A stretch of DNA of 64,000 nt from DYRB01 sp963709645 (GTDB taxonomy: Bacteria > Pseudomonadota > Gammaproteobacteria > Chromatiales > Chromatiaceae). The stretch spans positions 124,001 to 188,000 of the forward strand of contig CAVPXP010000048.1 in the NCBI GenBank assembly GCA_963709645.1, in the 5' to 3' direction. How positions within the stretch are numbered: the stretch's first letter is position 1; each line of letters starts with the position of its first letter. The notes under the pieces were generated by a model. It saw nothing but the letters and a program-made list of their open reading frames with translations, was not told the origin of the DNA and searched no databases. Shown piece by piece: positions 18,343 through 27,756 of this stretch. The position numbers were made by a program, and so were the translations under genes.

Positions 18343-19451
18343 GACGCCTGTGCCCCAGCCAGCAAGGGGACGTCCACGACTCGCTGGGTACGGTCCTGCA
18401 CCCGCCCGACCAGTTGGCCGCATGCGGCGGCGATCTCGTCGCCGCGGGTCTTGCGTGTCATGGTAAACAGCCCCGAGCGCATCAGGCGCTGGCGGAATGC
18501 CTCGACACGCTCCGGGGGCGTGGTTCCCAACTCGCTGCCAGGGAAGGGATTGAAGGGGATCAGGTTGATCTTGGACGGTACCCCCTCGAGCAACCGGATC
18601 AGGGCCTTGGCATGGGTCAGGCTGTCGTTGATGCCATCGAGCATGACGTACTCCCAGGTGATGCGCCGCCGTTTGTCGTCCCCGACAAAGGCCTTGCAGG
18701 CGGGCAAGAGCTCTTCCAGGGGGTATTTCCGGTTGATTGGGACCAATTGGTCACGCAGGGCATTGTCCGGCGCGTGCAGCGAGACCGCCAGCGAGATGTC
18801 GCTCACCTCGCGCAGGCGGTAGATGTTGGGGACGATTCCGGAGGTGCTGAGCGTTACCCGAAACTTCGAGACCATGTAGGCGAGATCGTCCTGCATGATG
18901 GCCGTGGCCTTGACCACGGCATCGAAGTTGGCCAGAGGCTCACCCATGCCCATGAGGACGATGTTGCTCGGCGCCCGGCCCAGATAGCGGCTGGCGTGCC
19001 AGACCTGGCCGATGATTTCGCCGACGCTCAAGTTGCGGTTGAACCCTTGGCGGGCGGTCGAACAGAAGGTGCAATTCAGGGCGCAGCCGACCTGGGAGGA
19101 GATGCAGATCGTGTCGCGCCGTTCTTCGGGGATGTAGACGGTCTCGATACGTTGCCCGTCCGCAAGTTCCATCACCCATTTGACGGTCCCGTCCGCCGAT
19201 GGCTGCTCCAGGGCGATGCGCGGCGGGACGATCCCGTAGCGGGCTGCCAACCGGGCACGCAGGGGCTTAGCCAGGTCCGTCATGGCATCGAAGTCGGTGA
19301 CCCCAAGCTTGTGCATCCACTTGAACAGATTGCGGCCATGGAAGGGCTTCTGGCCCAGCTGCACAGCGAGTGCCTCCAACCCGGCTAGATCGAAATCCAG
19401 GAGGTTGATCTTGGCGCCCCCCAGGGCGACGCATTCAGCGGACGCGCTCAC
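18339..19451 (-). CDS. rlmN: 23S rRNA/tRNA adenine-C2 methyltransferase RlmN
   Basis: A 370-residue radical-SAM enzyme that methylates A2503 of 23S rRNA and A37 of some tRNAs. The CxxxCxxC cluster motif reads CALNCTFC. The N-terminal FHGRNLFKWMHKLGV, the DISLAVSLHAPD segment and the C-terminal GLFTMTRKTRGDEIAAACGQL (with the catalytic C-terminal Cys) are typical. GTG at 19451 is chosen because it fits the family N-terminus. It overlaps the reconstructed ndk stop at 19435; the longer frame runs through ndk. Confidence 0.94.
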   Translation of the reverse strand: MSASAECVALGGAKINLLDFDLAGLEALAVQLGQKPFHGRNLFKWMHKLGVTDFDAMTDLAKPLRARLAARYGIVPPRIALEQPSADGTVKWVMELADGQRIETVYIPEERRDTICISSQVGCALNCTFCSTARQGFNRNLSVGEIIGQVWHASRYLGRAPSNIVLMGMGEPLANFDAVVKATAIMQDDLAYMVSKFRVTLSTSGIVPNIYRLREVSDISLAVSLHAPDNALRDQLVPINRKYPLEELLPACKAFVGDDKRRRITWEYVMLDGINDSLTHAKALIRLLEGVPSKINLIPFNPFPGSELGTTPPERVEAFRQRLMRSGLFTMTRKTRGDEIAAACGQLVGRVQDRTQRVVDVPLLAGAQAS

Positions 19452-19864
19452 AGATCCCTTCGGGGAAGAAGAAGGCGATTTCGGCGGCGGCCGTCTCCGC
19501 GGCGTCGGAACCGTGCACGGCATTCTCGGTCACCGATGCTAGCGAAATCGGCGCGGATGGTCCCGGGGGCAGCCGCCGCGGGGTCGGTCGCCCCCATGAC
19601 TGTGCGGTTGCGGGCGATGGCATCCTCGCCCTCCAGCACTTGAGCCATGATCGGCCCCGAGACCATGAAGTCGACGAGTGCGTCAAAGAAGGGCCGCCCT
19701 TGGTGCACTGCATAGAAGGTCGCCGCTTGCTCTCGGCTCAGACGCAGCATACGTGCGGCAACGATGCGGAGTCCTGCCGCTTCGAGGCGGGCGCAAATGG
19801 CCCCGATCGCGTCGTGCGCAACAGCGTCCGGCTTGATGATGGAGAGGGTGCGTTCGATGCTCAT
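19435..19864 (-). pseudogene. ndk: nucleoside diphosphate kinase, frameshifted
   Basis: Starts at 19864 with the Ndk N-terminus (SIERTLSIIKPDAVA) and continues to GTIRADFAS. The conserved C-terminal part with the active-site His (SVTENAVHGSDAAETAAAEI, then FFFPEGI) is in the next frame and stops at 19435. One surplus base near 19537 accounts for the break. Ndk balances nucleoside triphosphates and is usually kept, so a sequence error is more likely than loss. It lies upstream of rlmN with overlapping ends, as in many gammaproteobacteria. Confidence 0.9.
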
Positions 19865-20215
19865 TGACAGTATGACGGGGTCGCCGTGACGCAGGTTCGG
19901 GCCCCGAGACCAGATGGCGGGTACGGCCCCGGGTCCCAGCGCCTTGGATTTAGGTAAGGTAAGGAGGCGCCCCGGACTGTGGGCGATGGGACGTTGGCCT
20001 CAGTGAACGCCAAATGGTACTCAGCCACTGCCCTTTGAGCAAATGCAGCGGCCTTGTCGCAAGCGTCGCGGCACATGGGTATCGAGGCCCGAGGCCAGGG
20101 TATCTGCCCTTCGCCAAGGCATCTCCCAGAGGTTCTGCCCCTGCGAGACGTTGGTCACCGGCGGCCCGGTAGGCATAATGCCGGCCTCCTGCCATTGATT
20201 GGACGTGCAGCCACC
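19865..20215. other. divergent intergenic region ndk/DHH gene
   Basis: About 350 bp between two divergent genes. It should hold both promoters, but no clear boxes, RNA gene or repeat was recognised. Small open frames are present on both strands without family features. Confidence 0.4.
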
Positions 20216-21169
20216 ATGAACCACTTCGATGTCTTTAATGGCGACGCCGATGGCCTCTGTGCCCTACAGCAACTGCGCCTCGCGCAGCCCCGCGAAACAA
20301 CCCTGGTCACCGGCGTCAAGCGCGACATCGCCTTGCTTGGCCGGGTGCAGGCGGCCGCGGGGGACGAGGTTACGGTCCTCGATGTGTCTCTGGACAAGAA
20401 CCGCGAGCCCCTCCTGCACCTCTTGGACCAGGGGGTCAAGGTACGTTATTTCGACCACCACTTTGCCGGCGACATCCCCGCTCACCCCCTCCTCGATGTA
20501 CATATCGGCACCCTGGCGGACCAGGGGACGAGCCTGTTGGTGGACGCCTTTCTGGATGGCCGATTCCGCGCCTGGGCTGTGGTCGGCACTTTCGGCGACA
20601 ACTTCGACGTGGCGGCGCGGCGTGCCGCACAACCCCTGGACCTTGCCGCACGCGACCTGACCGACCTGCGGGAGTTGGGGGTCTGCCTCAACTACAACGG
20701 CTATGGCGAGCGGGTCGAGGACCTGCATTTTCCGCCCGATGTCCTGTTCCGTCGCCTTGCCCCCTATGCCGAGCCCCTCGACTTCGTGCGGCATGACGCG
20801 GCTTTCGCCACCTTGCGCGCCGGTTTCGTCGACGACATGGCCCGTGCGGCTGAGGCAACGGCAGCGCTGGCCACCGACCGCCACGCCGTCTACGTCCTGC
20901 CGGCTGAGCCCTGGGCCCGGCGGGTCAGCGGCGTCCTCGCCAATGATCTGGCTCAGGCGGTGCCGGACCGCGCCCATGCCCTGCTTACCCGGCTGCCTGA
21001 GGGGGGGTACCTGGTCAGCGTGCGCGCACCCCTGATCGCCCCGAATGGGGCCGATGTCCTGTGCCGGCAGTTCCCCACGGGCGGGGGGCGTAAGGCTGCC
21101 GCTGGCATCAACCGCCTTGCTGAGGCGGATTACGACATCTTTGTCCGGTGTTTCCTGGCGGCCTTCTGA
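20216..21169 (+). CDS. DHH-family phosphoesterase
   Basis: A 317-residue protein of the DHH superfamily (exopolyphosphatase, RecJ and oligoribonuclease-type enzymes). Motif I is FNGDADGLCALQQL; the name motif appears as RYFDHHFAGDIP. The C-terminal DHHA1-like glycine motif reads TGGGRKAAAGI, where GGGH is usual, so one His is replaced by Arg. Start at ATG 20216. The substrate cannot be told from sequence. It is followed after 46 bases by an ABC exporter on the same strand, so the three may be co-transcribed. Confidence 0.85.
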   Translation: MNHFDVFNGDADGLCALQQLRLAQPRETTLVTGVKRDIALLGRVQAAAGDEVTVLDVSLDKNREPLLHLLDQGVKVRYFDHHFAGDIPAHPLLDVHIGTLADQGTSLLVDAFLDGRFRAWAVVGTFGDNFDVAARRAAQPLDLAARDLTDLRELGVCLNYNGYGERVEDLHFPPDVLFRRLAPYAEPLDFVRHDAAFATLRAGFVDDMARAAEATAALATDRHAVYVLPAEPWARRVSGVLANDLAQAVPDRAHALLTRLPEGGYLVSVRAPLIAPNGADVLCRQFPTGGGRKAAAGINRLAEADYDIFVRCFLAAF

Positions 21170-21215
21170 CGGCCTTGTGGCCAATGCGCGGTCCGGCCCT
21201 CCGACTCCCAGGCCC

Positions 21216-22097
21216 ATGGGCACCCTGATCGAAGCCCGCGACCTGGTCCGGCTCTACCCCGGGGTGCGGGCCGTGGACGGGATTTCCTTCCGTGTCCGCC
21301 GCGGTCAGTGCTTCGGGCTTCTGGGCCCGAACGGCGCCGGCAAGACCACGACCCTGGAAATGCTGGAGGGCATCCAGGCGCCCACCTCCGGGGCCGTGCT
21401 GTTCCAGGGGCGGCCACTGGATGCGGCCTATCGTGAGGCCATCGGCATCCAGTTCCAGGCGACTGCTTTGCAGGATTTCCAGACCGTGGCCGAATCCTTG
21501 ACCATGTTCGCGAGCCTGTATCAAAAGGTGGCGGACCGCACCGAGCTGGCCGGTCTGTGCAATCTGGGGGAGATTCTGCAACGGGACACGCGCCACCTCT
21601 CCGGTGGCCAGCGCCAGCGCGTGCTGCTGGCCATCGCCCTCGTCAACGACCCGGATCTCGTTTTCCTGGACGAGCCAACCACTGGGCTCGACCCCCAGTC
21701 CCGGCGCAACTTCTGGGAGCTGATCGAGACGGTACGCCGCCGCGGCAAGACCGTCCTGCTCACCACCCACTACATGGAGGAGGCCGAGCGCCTGTGCGAC
21801 GAGGTCGCCATCGTCGATGACGGCCGCATCGTCGCCCAGGGAACGCCCCAGGGGCTGGTGAGAGCGCACTTCCCGGCCACGGCGGTGCGCCTCCCGGAGG
21901 GCGCCTGGCCCGCCTCCGCGCCCCTGCCGGCGGGTGCTCTGGTCCGTGGGGGTGCCGTCGAGATCTACAGCGACGATGTACGGCCCATCCTGGAGCACCT
22001 CGAGCGCGTTGGGGCCAACCTGAACGAGCTGCAGGTGGAGACGCCGAATCTGGAGGATCTGTTCCTCAAGCTGACCGGGCACACCCTGAGGTCCTGA
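21216..22097 (+). CDS. ABC-2 exporter ATP-binding protein
   Basis: A 293-residue DrrA/CcmA-type ATPase: Walker A GPNGAGKTT, signature LSGGQRQRV, Walker B LVFLDEPTTGLDP, switch LTTHYMEEAERLCDEVAI. The C-terminal extension ends with LQVETPNLEDLFLKLTG, typical of multidrug/lipid exporters of the ABC-2 type. The start at 21216 gives the standard N-terminus (IEARDLVRLYPGVRAVDGI). The permease gene begins two bases after its stop. Confidence 0.93.
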   Translation: MGTLIEARDLVRLYPGVRAVDGISFRVRRGQCFGLLGPNGAGKTTTLEMLEGIQAPTSGAVLFQGRPLDAAYREAIGIQFQATALQDFQTVAESLTMFASLYQKVADRTELAGLCNLGEILQRDTRHLSGGQRQRVLLAIALVNDPDLVFLDEPTTGLDPQSRRNFWELIETVRRRGKTVLLTTHYMEEAERLCDEVAIVDDGRIVAQGTPQGLVRAHFPATAVRLPEGAWPASAPLPAGALVRGGAVEIYSDDVRPILEHLERVGANLNELQVETPNLEDLFLKLTGHTLRS

Positions 22098-22098
22098 C

Positions 22099-23124
22099 AT
22101 GTGGCGCCGCATCCTGGCGATCCTGGCCGCACGTAACAGAGAGTTCTACCGGGATCGGGCTGGACTCGGCTGGAACATTTTTATGCCGATCCTGATGGTG
22201 CTGGCCTTTGCCTTCATTTTTCGGGGCGCCCCTGACGACCTGCTCAAAGTCGGTGTCATCGGGGGTCTCACCGAGCCCGGTGCCCAGGCTTCGCCCTTCC
22301 TCGCCACCCGGCATGTCACTTTCGTACCGATGGCCGATCCGTCGGCCGCGATCCTCAAAGTGGAACGTCACCAGCTCGATCTGCTGCTGGACCTGAGTGG
22401 CGTCCCGGGCTACTGGGTGAACCTCAATTCACCTCGTGGCTACCTGGCCGAGCGCCTGCTGCTGGGGGCTTACGCCGCGCCGATCCAGGATCAGACCCCA
22501 CAGCGGCGCACCGTGACCGGGGAAGCGCTGAGCTACGCGGACTGGGTGCTGCCCGGTGTGCTCGCCATGAACGTGATGTTCAGCAGCCTCTGGGGAGTCG
22601 GCTTCGTTGTGGTGCGTTATCGCAAGAACGGGGTCCTGCGTCGCCTCAAGGCGACACCGCTGACCCCTTTTGAGTTCCTGGCGGCTCAGGTTCTCTCCCG
22701 CCTGTTGGTGGTGCTCGGTGCCAGCTTGATCGTCTACCTGGGCGCTGGCCTGTTCCTGGAATTCCCAATGCGCGGGTCCTACGGGGCGTTGATCCTGGTC
22801 TTCTCCGCCGGCGCCCTGTGCCTGATCAGCCTGGGGCTGATCGTCTCCGCACGGCTCCGCACCGAGGAGCTTGCCGACGGCATCCTCAACCTCATCTCTT
22901 GGCCCATGCTGCTGCTGTCAGGGGTCTGGTTCTCCATGGAGGGCGCCAGTCCAGCTGCCCAGGCGTTATCCGAGGTCTTTCCCCTCACTCACATGGTCGC
23001 CGCAGCCAGGCAGGTCATGATCGACGGTGGGGGGGTGGTCGATGTTTTGCCGCAGGTCGGGCTCCTTGCCGGGTCGGCGCTGGTGCTGCTCGCCGTCGCC
23101 GCGAGACTGTTTCGCTGGGAATGA
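22099..23124 (+). CDS. ABC-2 type permease
   Basis: A 341-residue membrane partner of the preceding ATPase. One N-terminal span (IFMPILMVLAFAFIF) is followed by a large extracytoplasmic domain (about residues 45-150). Five further spans end with the family element SWPMLLLSGVWFSMEGASPAAQALSEVFPLTHMV. The substrate is unknown; lipids, drugs and polysaccharides are all exported by this class. Tight spacing to the ATPase indicates one operon. Confidence 0.92.
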   Translation: MWRRILAILAARNREFYRDRAGLGWNIFMPILMVLAFAFIFRGAPDDLLKVGVIGGLTEPGAQASPFLATRHVTFVPMADPSAAILKVERHQLDLLLDLSGVPGYWVNLNSPRGYLAERLLLGAYAAPIQDQTPQRRTVTGEALSYADWVLPGVLAMNVMFSSLWGVGFVVVRYRKNGVLRRLKATPLTPFEFLAAQVLSRLLVVLGASLIVYLGAGLFLEFPMRGSYGALILVFSAGALCLISLGLIVSARLRTEELADGILNLISWPMLLLSGVWFSMEGASPAAQALSEVFPLTHMVAAARQVMIDGGGVVDVLPQVGLLAGSALVLLAVAARLFRWE

Positions 23125-23225
23125 CGCAGATGCCGGGAAGCGGCGCCAGGGAGCTGGACTTGTATATAAGCACTCTGTAATATCGTGGACCCCCTTGGCC
23201 CATCGGTTCCGCTCAGCGAAGTGTT

Positions 23226-23423
23226 ATGATCTTGGACAACCTTTCCATCGCCGGTCTGTTGATTGCCTCCCTGTACCTGCTGCTCCCTCTGCTCTTCGGT
23301 AAAGAGCTGTGGCGGGTGGACGAAGGCGCAGGCACCGCGGTCACCAAATCCGCACCGCCTGTGGTCGGTTCCGAGGGCACCTGGGACTGCACGGCCGAGC
23401 CCGCGTCCTGTCCCGAGGGCTAA
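23226..23423 (+). CDS. small membrane protein of unknown function
   Basis: A 65-residue open frame with one N-terminal membrane helix (LSIAGLLIASLYLLLPLLFG), then a polar, probably periplasmic tail holding two cysteines (DCTAEPASCPEG). The helix and the plausible codon pattern favour a real gene; no family is recognised and the Shine-Dalgarno is weak. An A/T-rich stretch at 23160-23185 could be its promoter. It could belong to the ABC operon upstream. Confidence 0.5.
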   Translation: MILDNLSIAGLLIASLYLLLPLLFGKELWRVDEGAGTAVTKSAPPVVGSEGTWDCTAEPASCPEG

Positions 23424-23511
23424 GTATCTCAAGCCGCGGCCTCAAGCTTCGACTCCGGCAGCTAACCTTGCATGGTCTGCCCGCCTCTTGAGTCGCCGCC
23501 GGCTCCTGCCG

Positions 23512-23988
23512 TCAGTCGCGCTTCTGATAGGTCCCTACCAGTTCGACGTGGCCGAGGATGTGCCCCTCCATGGCGACCAGGAGGCGGTTCTTGTCCGGCG
23601 TCCCGAGGTCCGGGAGCAGGCAGTCCATGGCATAGATACTGTGGAAGTAACGGTGACGTCCCACCGGTGGGCAGGGACCTCCATACCCAGTTGCACCCCA
23701 GCTGTTGAGCCCCTCCAGGGTACCCGGGGGCAGATCCGCGGATGCTGCCCCCGCCGGTAAGCCCCCCGCACCCGGCGGCAGGTTGTAGAGGAGCCAGTGG
23801 TCCCAAACCATCCGTGGTGCAGCGGGATCCGGCGCGTCCGGATCATCAACGATCAGGACCAGGCTGAGGGTCCCCTCCGGAAGCCCGTCCCACGCCAAGT
23901 CGGGGGAGCAGTCCTCTCCCTCGCAGGTGAAGTCTGTTGGGATCTCTGTACCCTCGGCGAAGGCGGTCGAGGTGAGTTTCAGGGTCAT
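23512..23988 (-). CDS. YbhB/YbcL family Raf kinase inhibitor-like (PEBP) protein
   Basis: A 158-residue PEBP-fold protein. Conserved family stretches are FTCEGEDCSPDLAWDGLPEGT, the anion-binding DDPDAPDP, the DHWLLYNLPP loop, and GGPCPPVGRHRYFHSIYAMD. Cellular role in bacteria is unknown. AGGAGATGCCAA precedes the ATG at 23988, a strong ribosome site that rejects the longer frame starting at 24156. Divergent from the EF-G paralogue. Confidence 0.92.
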   Translation of the reverse strand: MTLKLTSTAFAEGTEIPTDFTCEGEDCSPDLAWDGLPEGTLSLVLIVDDPDAPDPAAPRMVWDHWLLYNLPPGAGGLPAGAASADLPPGTLEGLNSWGATGYGGPCPPVGRHRYFHSIYAMDCLLPDLGTPDKNRLLVAMEGHILGHVELVGTYQKRD

Positions 23989-24276
23989 TTGGCATCTCCT
24001 CTGTGCGTTGCCTTGATCATGTTTAGCAGCAATTGCCGGGCCCTGCCGTTTGGCGCTGCGTGTGGCCCCCTGCCGTAGACGCCGCCCCGCTGTTCTGGCC
24101 TGGCCGTCGGTCTGCGGGGAAGGCCCTGCCGCCGACTGACCACTGGGTGCCCGCAAGTCGATTTTCCTCCGGGTTTGCCTGCGTGGACGCTCGGTTACGG
24201 TACAATACCGCGTTCGTCATCTCCGCCCGATCCCAGGGCACCACCAATACGAAAACCGCAGATCTAAGGTTCACCG

Positions 24277-26322
24277 ATGTCTGACTACAATGCAGAGGAC
24301 GTCCGCAATATCGCCCTGGTCGGGCATGCGGGTGCCGGCAAGACCACCCTCGTCGAAGCCCTGCTCGCCGCCACGGGCGCCATTTCACAACCGGGCCGGG
24401 TAGAAAAAGGCACCACCGTGTGCGACTTCGACGCCTTGGAGAAGGAGTTGATGCACTCCCTGGATGTGGGCATTACCAGCTTCAGCTTCACGGGCAAGCA
24501 CGTTAATCTCATTGACACCCCGGGATTTCCGGATTTCCTTGGCCGCAGCATCGCGGTGCTGCCGGCCGTGGAGACCGCCGCGGTCGTCATCAACGCCGAG
24601 GCCGGCATCGAGCCCGTCACCCAGCGCATGATGAAGGCTGCGGCCAACCGCAACCTTTGCCGCATCATCATCGTCAATCAGGTCGACGCCGCAGGCGTCG
24701 ACCTTGCGGCGGTCACCGCCCAGATCCGCGACACATTCGGTCCAGAGTGTCTGCCGATCAACCTCCCGGCAGAGCGCGGGCGGCGAGTCATTGATTGCTT
24801 CTTCCAGCCGTCGGGTGAGCGTCCGGACTTCTCCAGCGTGGCGGATGCACACGGCCAGATCGTCGATCAGGTGGTCGAGGTGGACGAGGCGCTGATGGAG
24901 CTGTATCTGGAGCAGGGCTCCGAGCTCCAGCCAGAGCAACTCCACGATCCCTTTGAGGAGGCCCTGCGCGAGGGGCACCTGATCCCGATCTGCTACGTCT
25001 CCGCCACCACTGGGGCCGGCATCCCGGAGCTGCTGGAGATCCTGGTTCGACTCATGCCCAACCCATCCGAGGGCAACCCGCCCCCCTTCATGAAGGGCGA
25101 AGGGGCCGACATGGAGCCGGTCGCCGTGAGCCCGGACCCCAGTCTCCACGCCCTGGCCCACTGCTTCAAGGTCATCAACGACCCCTTCCGCGGCAAGCTC
25201 GGCATCTTCCGTATCCATCAGGGGCGCATCAAGCCTGACAGCCAGCTGTTCATCGGCGACGCGCGCAAGCCATTCAAGGTCAATCACTTGTTCCGGTTGC
25301 ACGGGGCCGAGCAGGTCGAGGTGGATGAGGGGGTACCCGGTGACATCCTCGCGGTGGCCCGCGTTGATGAGATCTACCGCGACGCCGTCCTGCACGACTC
25401 TCACGACGAGGACCACCACCACCTCCAGTCCATCGAGTGCCCAGTTCCGCTCTTCGGCCTGGCGGTCAATACGGCCAAGCGCGGTGACGAGCAGAAGCTC
25501 AGCGATGCCCTGAACAAGCTCCAGGCGGAAGACCCCTGCCTGCATGTCGAGCATAACGCTTCGGCCAACGAGACCGTAGTTCGGGGTCTGGGTGAGCTGC
25601 ACATCAAGGTCATCCTGCGACGCCTCGCCGACCAGTTCCACGTGGAGGTGGAGACGCGCCCGCCGAGCATCCCCTACCGCGAGACCATCACCGCCAAGGC
25701 CGAGGGCCACCACCGCCACAAGAAGCAGACCGGCGGTGCTGGACAGTTCGGCGAGGTCTACTTGCGCATCGAGCCCATCGAGCGGGGGACCGGGTTCGAG
25801 TTCGTCGACGACACCGTGGGTGGCTCCATCCCGGGCCAATTCATCCCCTCCATCGAGAAGGGGGTGCGGCAGGTCCTGGATGAGGGGGCCATCGCCGGTT
25901 ATCGGATGCAGGATGTCCGGGTCAGCGTCTACGATGGCAAGTACCATCCGGTAGACTCCAAGGATATCGCGTTCGCCACCGCAGGGCGCAAGGCCTTCCT
26001 GGAGGCCGTCGACAAGGCCAGGCCGGTAATCCTCGAACCCATTGTAAAGATCCGCATCGTCGCTCAGAACAGCGCCATGGGCGATCTGGCCAGCGACCTT
26101 TCCGGGCGCCGAGGGCGCATCAATGGCAGCGAGTCCAAGACCATGGGCCGCATCGCCATCGATGGCGAGGTACCCTTGGCGGAGTTGGAGGGCTACGAGC
26201 CCCGGCTGCGTGCCCTGACGGGCGGCGAGGGAACCTACAGCATTGAGCTGAGCCACTATGAGGCCGTCCCCGGAAATATCCAAAAGCGCCTGATGGACGC
26301 CTTCAAGCGAGCGGAGGACTGA
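24277..26322 (+). CDS. elongation factor G paralogue (EF-G-like GTPase)
   Basis: A 681-residue translational GTPase with EF-G domain order. G1 is GHAGAGKTT, G3 is DTPGFPDF and G4 is NQVD, where canonical EF-G has NKMD; the Lys to Gln change is unusual. Domains II-V follow, with TGGAGQFGEVYLRIEP and the C-terminal YSIELSHYEAVPGNIQ. There is no rpsL-rpsG-tuf neighbourhood, so this is a secondary EF-G, not the str-operon copy. Paralogues of this type are thought to act in recycling or under stress; which applies here is not shown. Confidence 0.9.
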   Translation: MSDYNAEDVRNIALVGHAGAGKTTLVEALLAATGAISQPGRVEKGTTVCDFDALEKELMHSLDVGITSFSFTGKHVNLIDTPGFPDFLGRSIAVLPAVETAAVVINAEAGIEPVTQRMMKAAANRNLCRIIIVNQVDAAGVDLAAVTAQIRDTFGPECLPINLPAERGRRVIDCFFQPSGERPDFSSVADAHGQIVDQVVEVDEALMELYLEQGSELQPEQLHDPFEEALREGHLIPICYVSATTGAGIPELLEILVRLMPNPSEGNPPPFMKGEGADMEPVAVSPDPSLHALAHCFKVINDPFRGKLGIFRIHQGRIKPDSQLFIGDARKPFKVNHLFRLHGAEQVEVDEGVPGDILAVARVDEIYRDAVLHDSHDEDHHHLQSIECPVPLFGLAVNTAKRGDEQKLSDALNKLQAEDPCLHVEHNASANETVVRGLGELHIKVILRRLADQFHVEVETRPPSIPYRETITAKAEGHHRHKKQTGGAGQFGEVYLRIEPIERGTGFEFVDDTVGGSIPGQFIPSIEKGVRQVLDEGAIAGYRMQDVRVSVYDGKYHPVDSKDIAFATAGRKAFLEAVDKARPVILEPIVKIRIVAQNSAMGDLASDLSGRRGRINGSESKTMGRIAIDGEVPLAELEGYEPRLRALTGGEGTYSIELSHYEAVPGNIQKRLMDAFKRAED

Positions 26323-26331
26323 GGGGCCGCA

Positions 26332-26351
26332 ACGGGCAGCTGTCTGCCCGT
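26332..26351 (+). terminator. hairpin after the EF-G paralogue
   Basis: A perfect 8-bp stem (ACGGGCAG/CTGCCCGT) with a four-base loop lies 10 bases after the stop codon. No T-run follows, so it may be a terminator helped by other factors or an mRNA-stabilising structure. Confidence 0.45.
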
Positions 26352-26566
26352 CACTTGCTGGTTGCCTGCGTCCAGGGCGCGGCTCAGCGAGCCGGGCTCA
26401 AGCGTCCTCCGGCCTGCCGGTTCATCCGGAGGGAGTCGAGGCTGGCGCAGTCCCCATCGGCATTCGTTGGGTATGCCGGAAGGCTTTGAACACGCACAAG
26501 CCTCGCGCCAGCGCAACGCCAATATCTTCGGGCGACGGCAACGCCGACTACGCCGCGAGCACACCA

Positions 26567-27556
26567 ATGTCCCGAATCATCCTGCATGTAGGCACCCACA
26601 AGACCGCCACCACTACGTTCCAGGACAGCTTGGCGCGCAATCGGGAGCTGCTCGCTGCGCATGGGGTTGTCTTTCCGGCGGTTGGGCGGAGCGCTGGGCA
26701 GCACGCGCTCGTGACCCATTGGATCGATCTACCCGAGTGTTTCCGCGACGCCAAGCCTGCGCGGGACAATTGGCGTGCGCTCGCGGAGCAATATGGGCCG
26801 AGCGATTTGACCCTGCTCATCAGTAGCGAGGAGTTTTCGCGCAGTCTGCCCAAGTCTGTGGACATGCGCGAGCTGCGCGGCTTCATCGATGGCTTCGGCC
26901 AGAAAACGGTGATCTGCACCCTGCGCAACCAGCTTAGCTACATTCAGTCCATCTATCTCGAGCGTACCAAGAGCAGCCGCGGCCCAGGCTTCGAGGAATT
27001 CCTCAACCGAGCACTCAGCCAGGGCCTCGCGACGGGGCTCTTGCTCGACTATGGTGCTCTCTACGATCACCTGCTGGGCGGCTTTTCCGAGGATGAAATT
27101 GTATTCGTCTCATACGAGGCGGCGGCACAGGACCCGGACGGCCTCCTGGGCCATCTTTTCAAACGGCTTGGCTTGCAGGTGGCGGCCGCCGATCTTGCGC
27201 CCTTGCCTGGTGGCAACTCGAACGTGTCGCCCGATCCGCTGGTTTCCTGGGCTGCTAACCGGATCGCGGCGCCAAAGGTGTCCGACCGCAGACTCTTGGC
27301 CCTCGTGGGCGCAGTGTTCGCAGAGGTATATGGTGCGGATGCGCGGACTACACTGTTTACCCCCGCGGAAGTCGCCAAGCTGTCCGCCCATTTTGCCCCG
27401 CTCAACGCAGCCTTCGAGGAGCGCTACCGTCGCATTGAACCTGGGTTCGCCCTTGCTCCACTCGATCTCGGACCGAATTTGATCTATCGAGGGCAGGTCG
27501 GCGTGCCGTTTTGGGTTCGCCTCGGGCAGCGGCTCTACGGCCAGGCCATGGCGTGA
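26567..27556 (+). CDS. sulfotransferase-family protein
   Basis: A 329-residue protein starting with ILHVGTHKTATTTFQDSLARN, the 5'-phosphosulfate-binding loop of PAPS-dependent sulfotransferases. The 3'-phosphate region may be ICTLRNQLSYIQSIYLERT near residue 120. Such enzymes sulfate sugars, lipids or peptides. The start at 26567 places the loop at the N-terminus; longer frames add residues without homology. It stands at the head of the accessory glycan-related region but faces the opposite way. The substrate is unknown. Confidence 0.8.
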   Translation: MSRIILHVGTHKTATTTFQDSLARNRELLAAHGVVFPAVGRSAGQHALVTHWIDLPECFRDAKPARDNWRALAEQYGPSDLTLLISSEEFSRSLPKSVDMRELRGFIDGFGQKTVICTLRNQLSYIQSIYLERTKSSRGPGFEEFLNRALSQGLATGLLLDYGALYDHLLGGFSEDEIVFVSYEAAAQDPDGLLGHLFKRLGLQVAAADLAPLPGGNSNVSPDPLVSWAANRIAAPKVSDRRLLALVGAVFAEVYGADARTTLFTPAEVAKLSAHFAPLNAAFEERYRRIEPGFALAPLDLGPNLIYRGQVGVPFWVRLGQRLYGQAMA

Positions 27557-27756
27557 CCGCAATTGCGCAGACCTCGGGACCACATGATCCTTGGAGCGCT
27601 CAGAGTTAGGTTGGAGGCCGGCGAACAGAAGCCAGCCGAATTGTTGTTGTGGGTGTTGAACCGGACGGAGGTTGCAGCGCCGACTGGTACCACACCAAGG
27701 ATGTGAGTCCGCCCCGAGGCGGGACGGTCCGGGCACTCCTTCCATGGCCCGCCGTG

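Noticed and set aside
17562..19864. True pseudogenisation of pilF and ndk
   Set aside because: Single-base insertions with full conservation on both sides, and the same pattern in other genes, make sequence error the better explanation.
24385..26283. 632-residue minus-strand open frame
   Set aside because: Antisense shadow of the EF-G paralogue with composition typical of reversed coding DNA.
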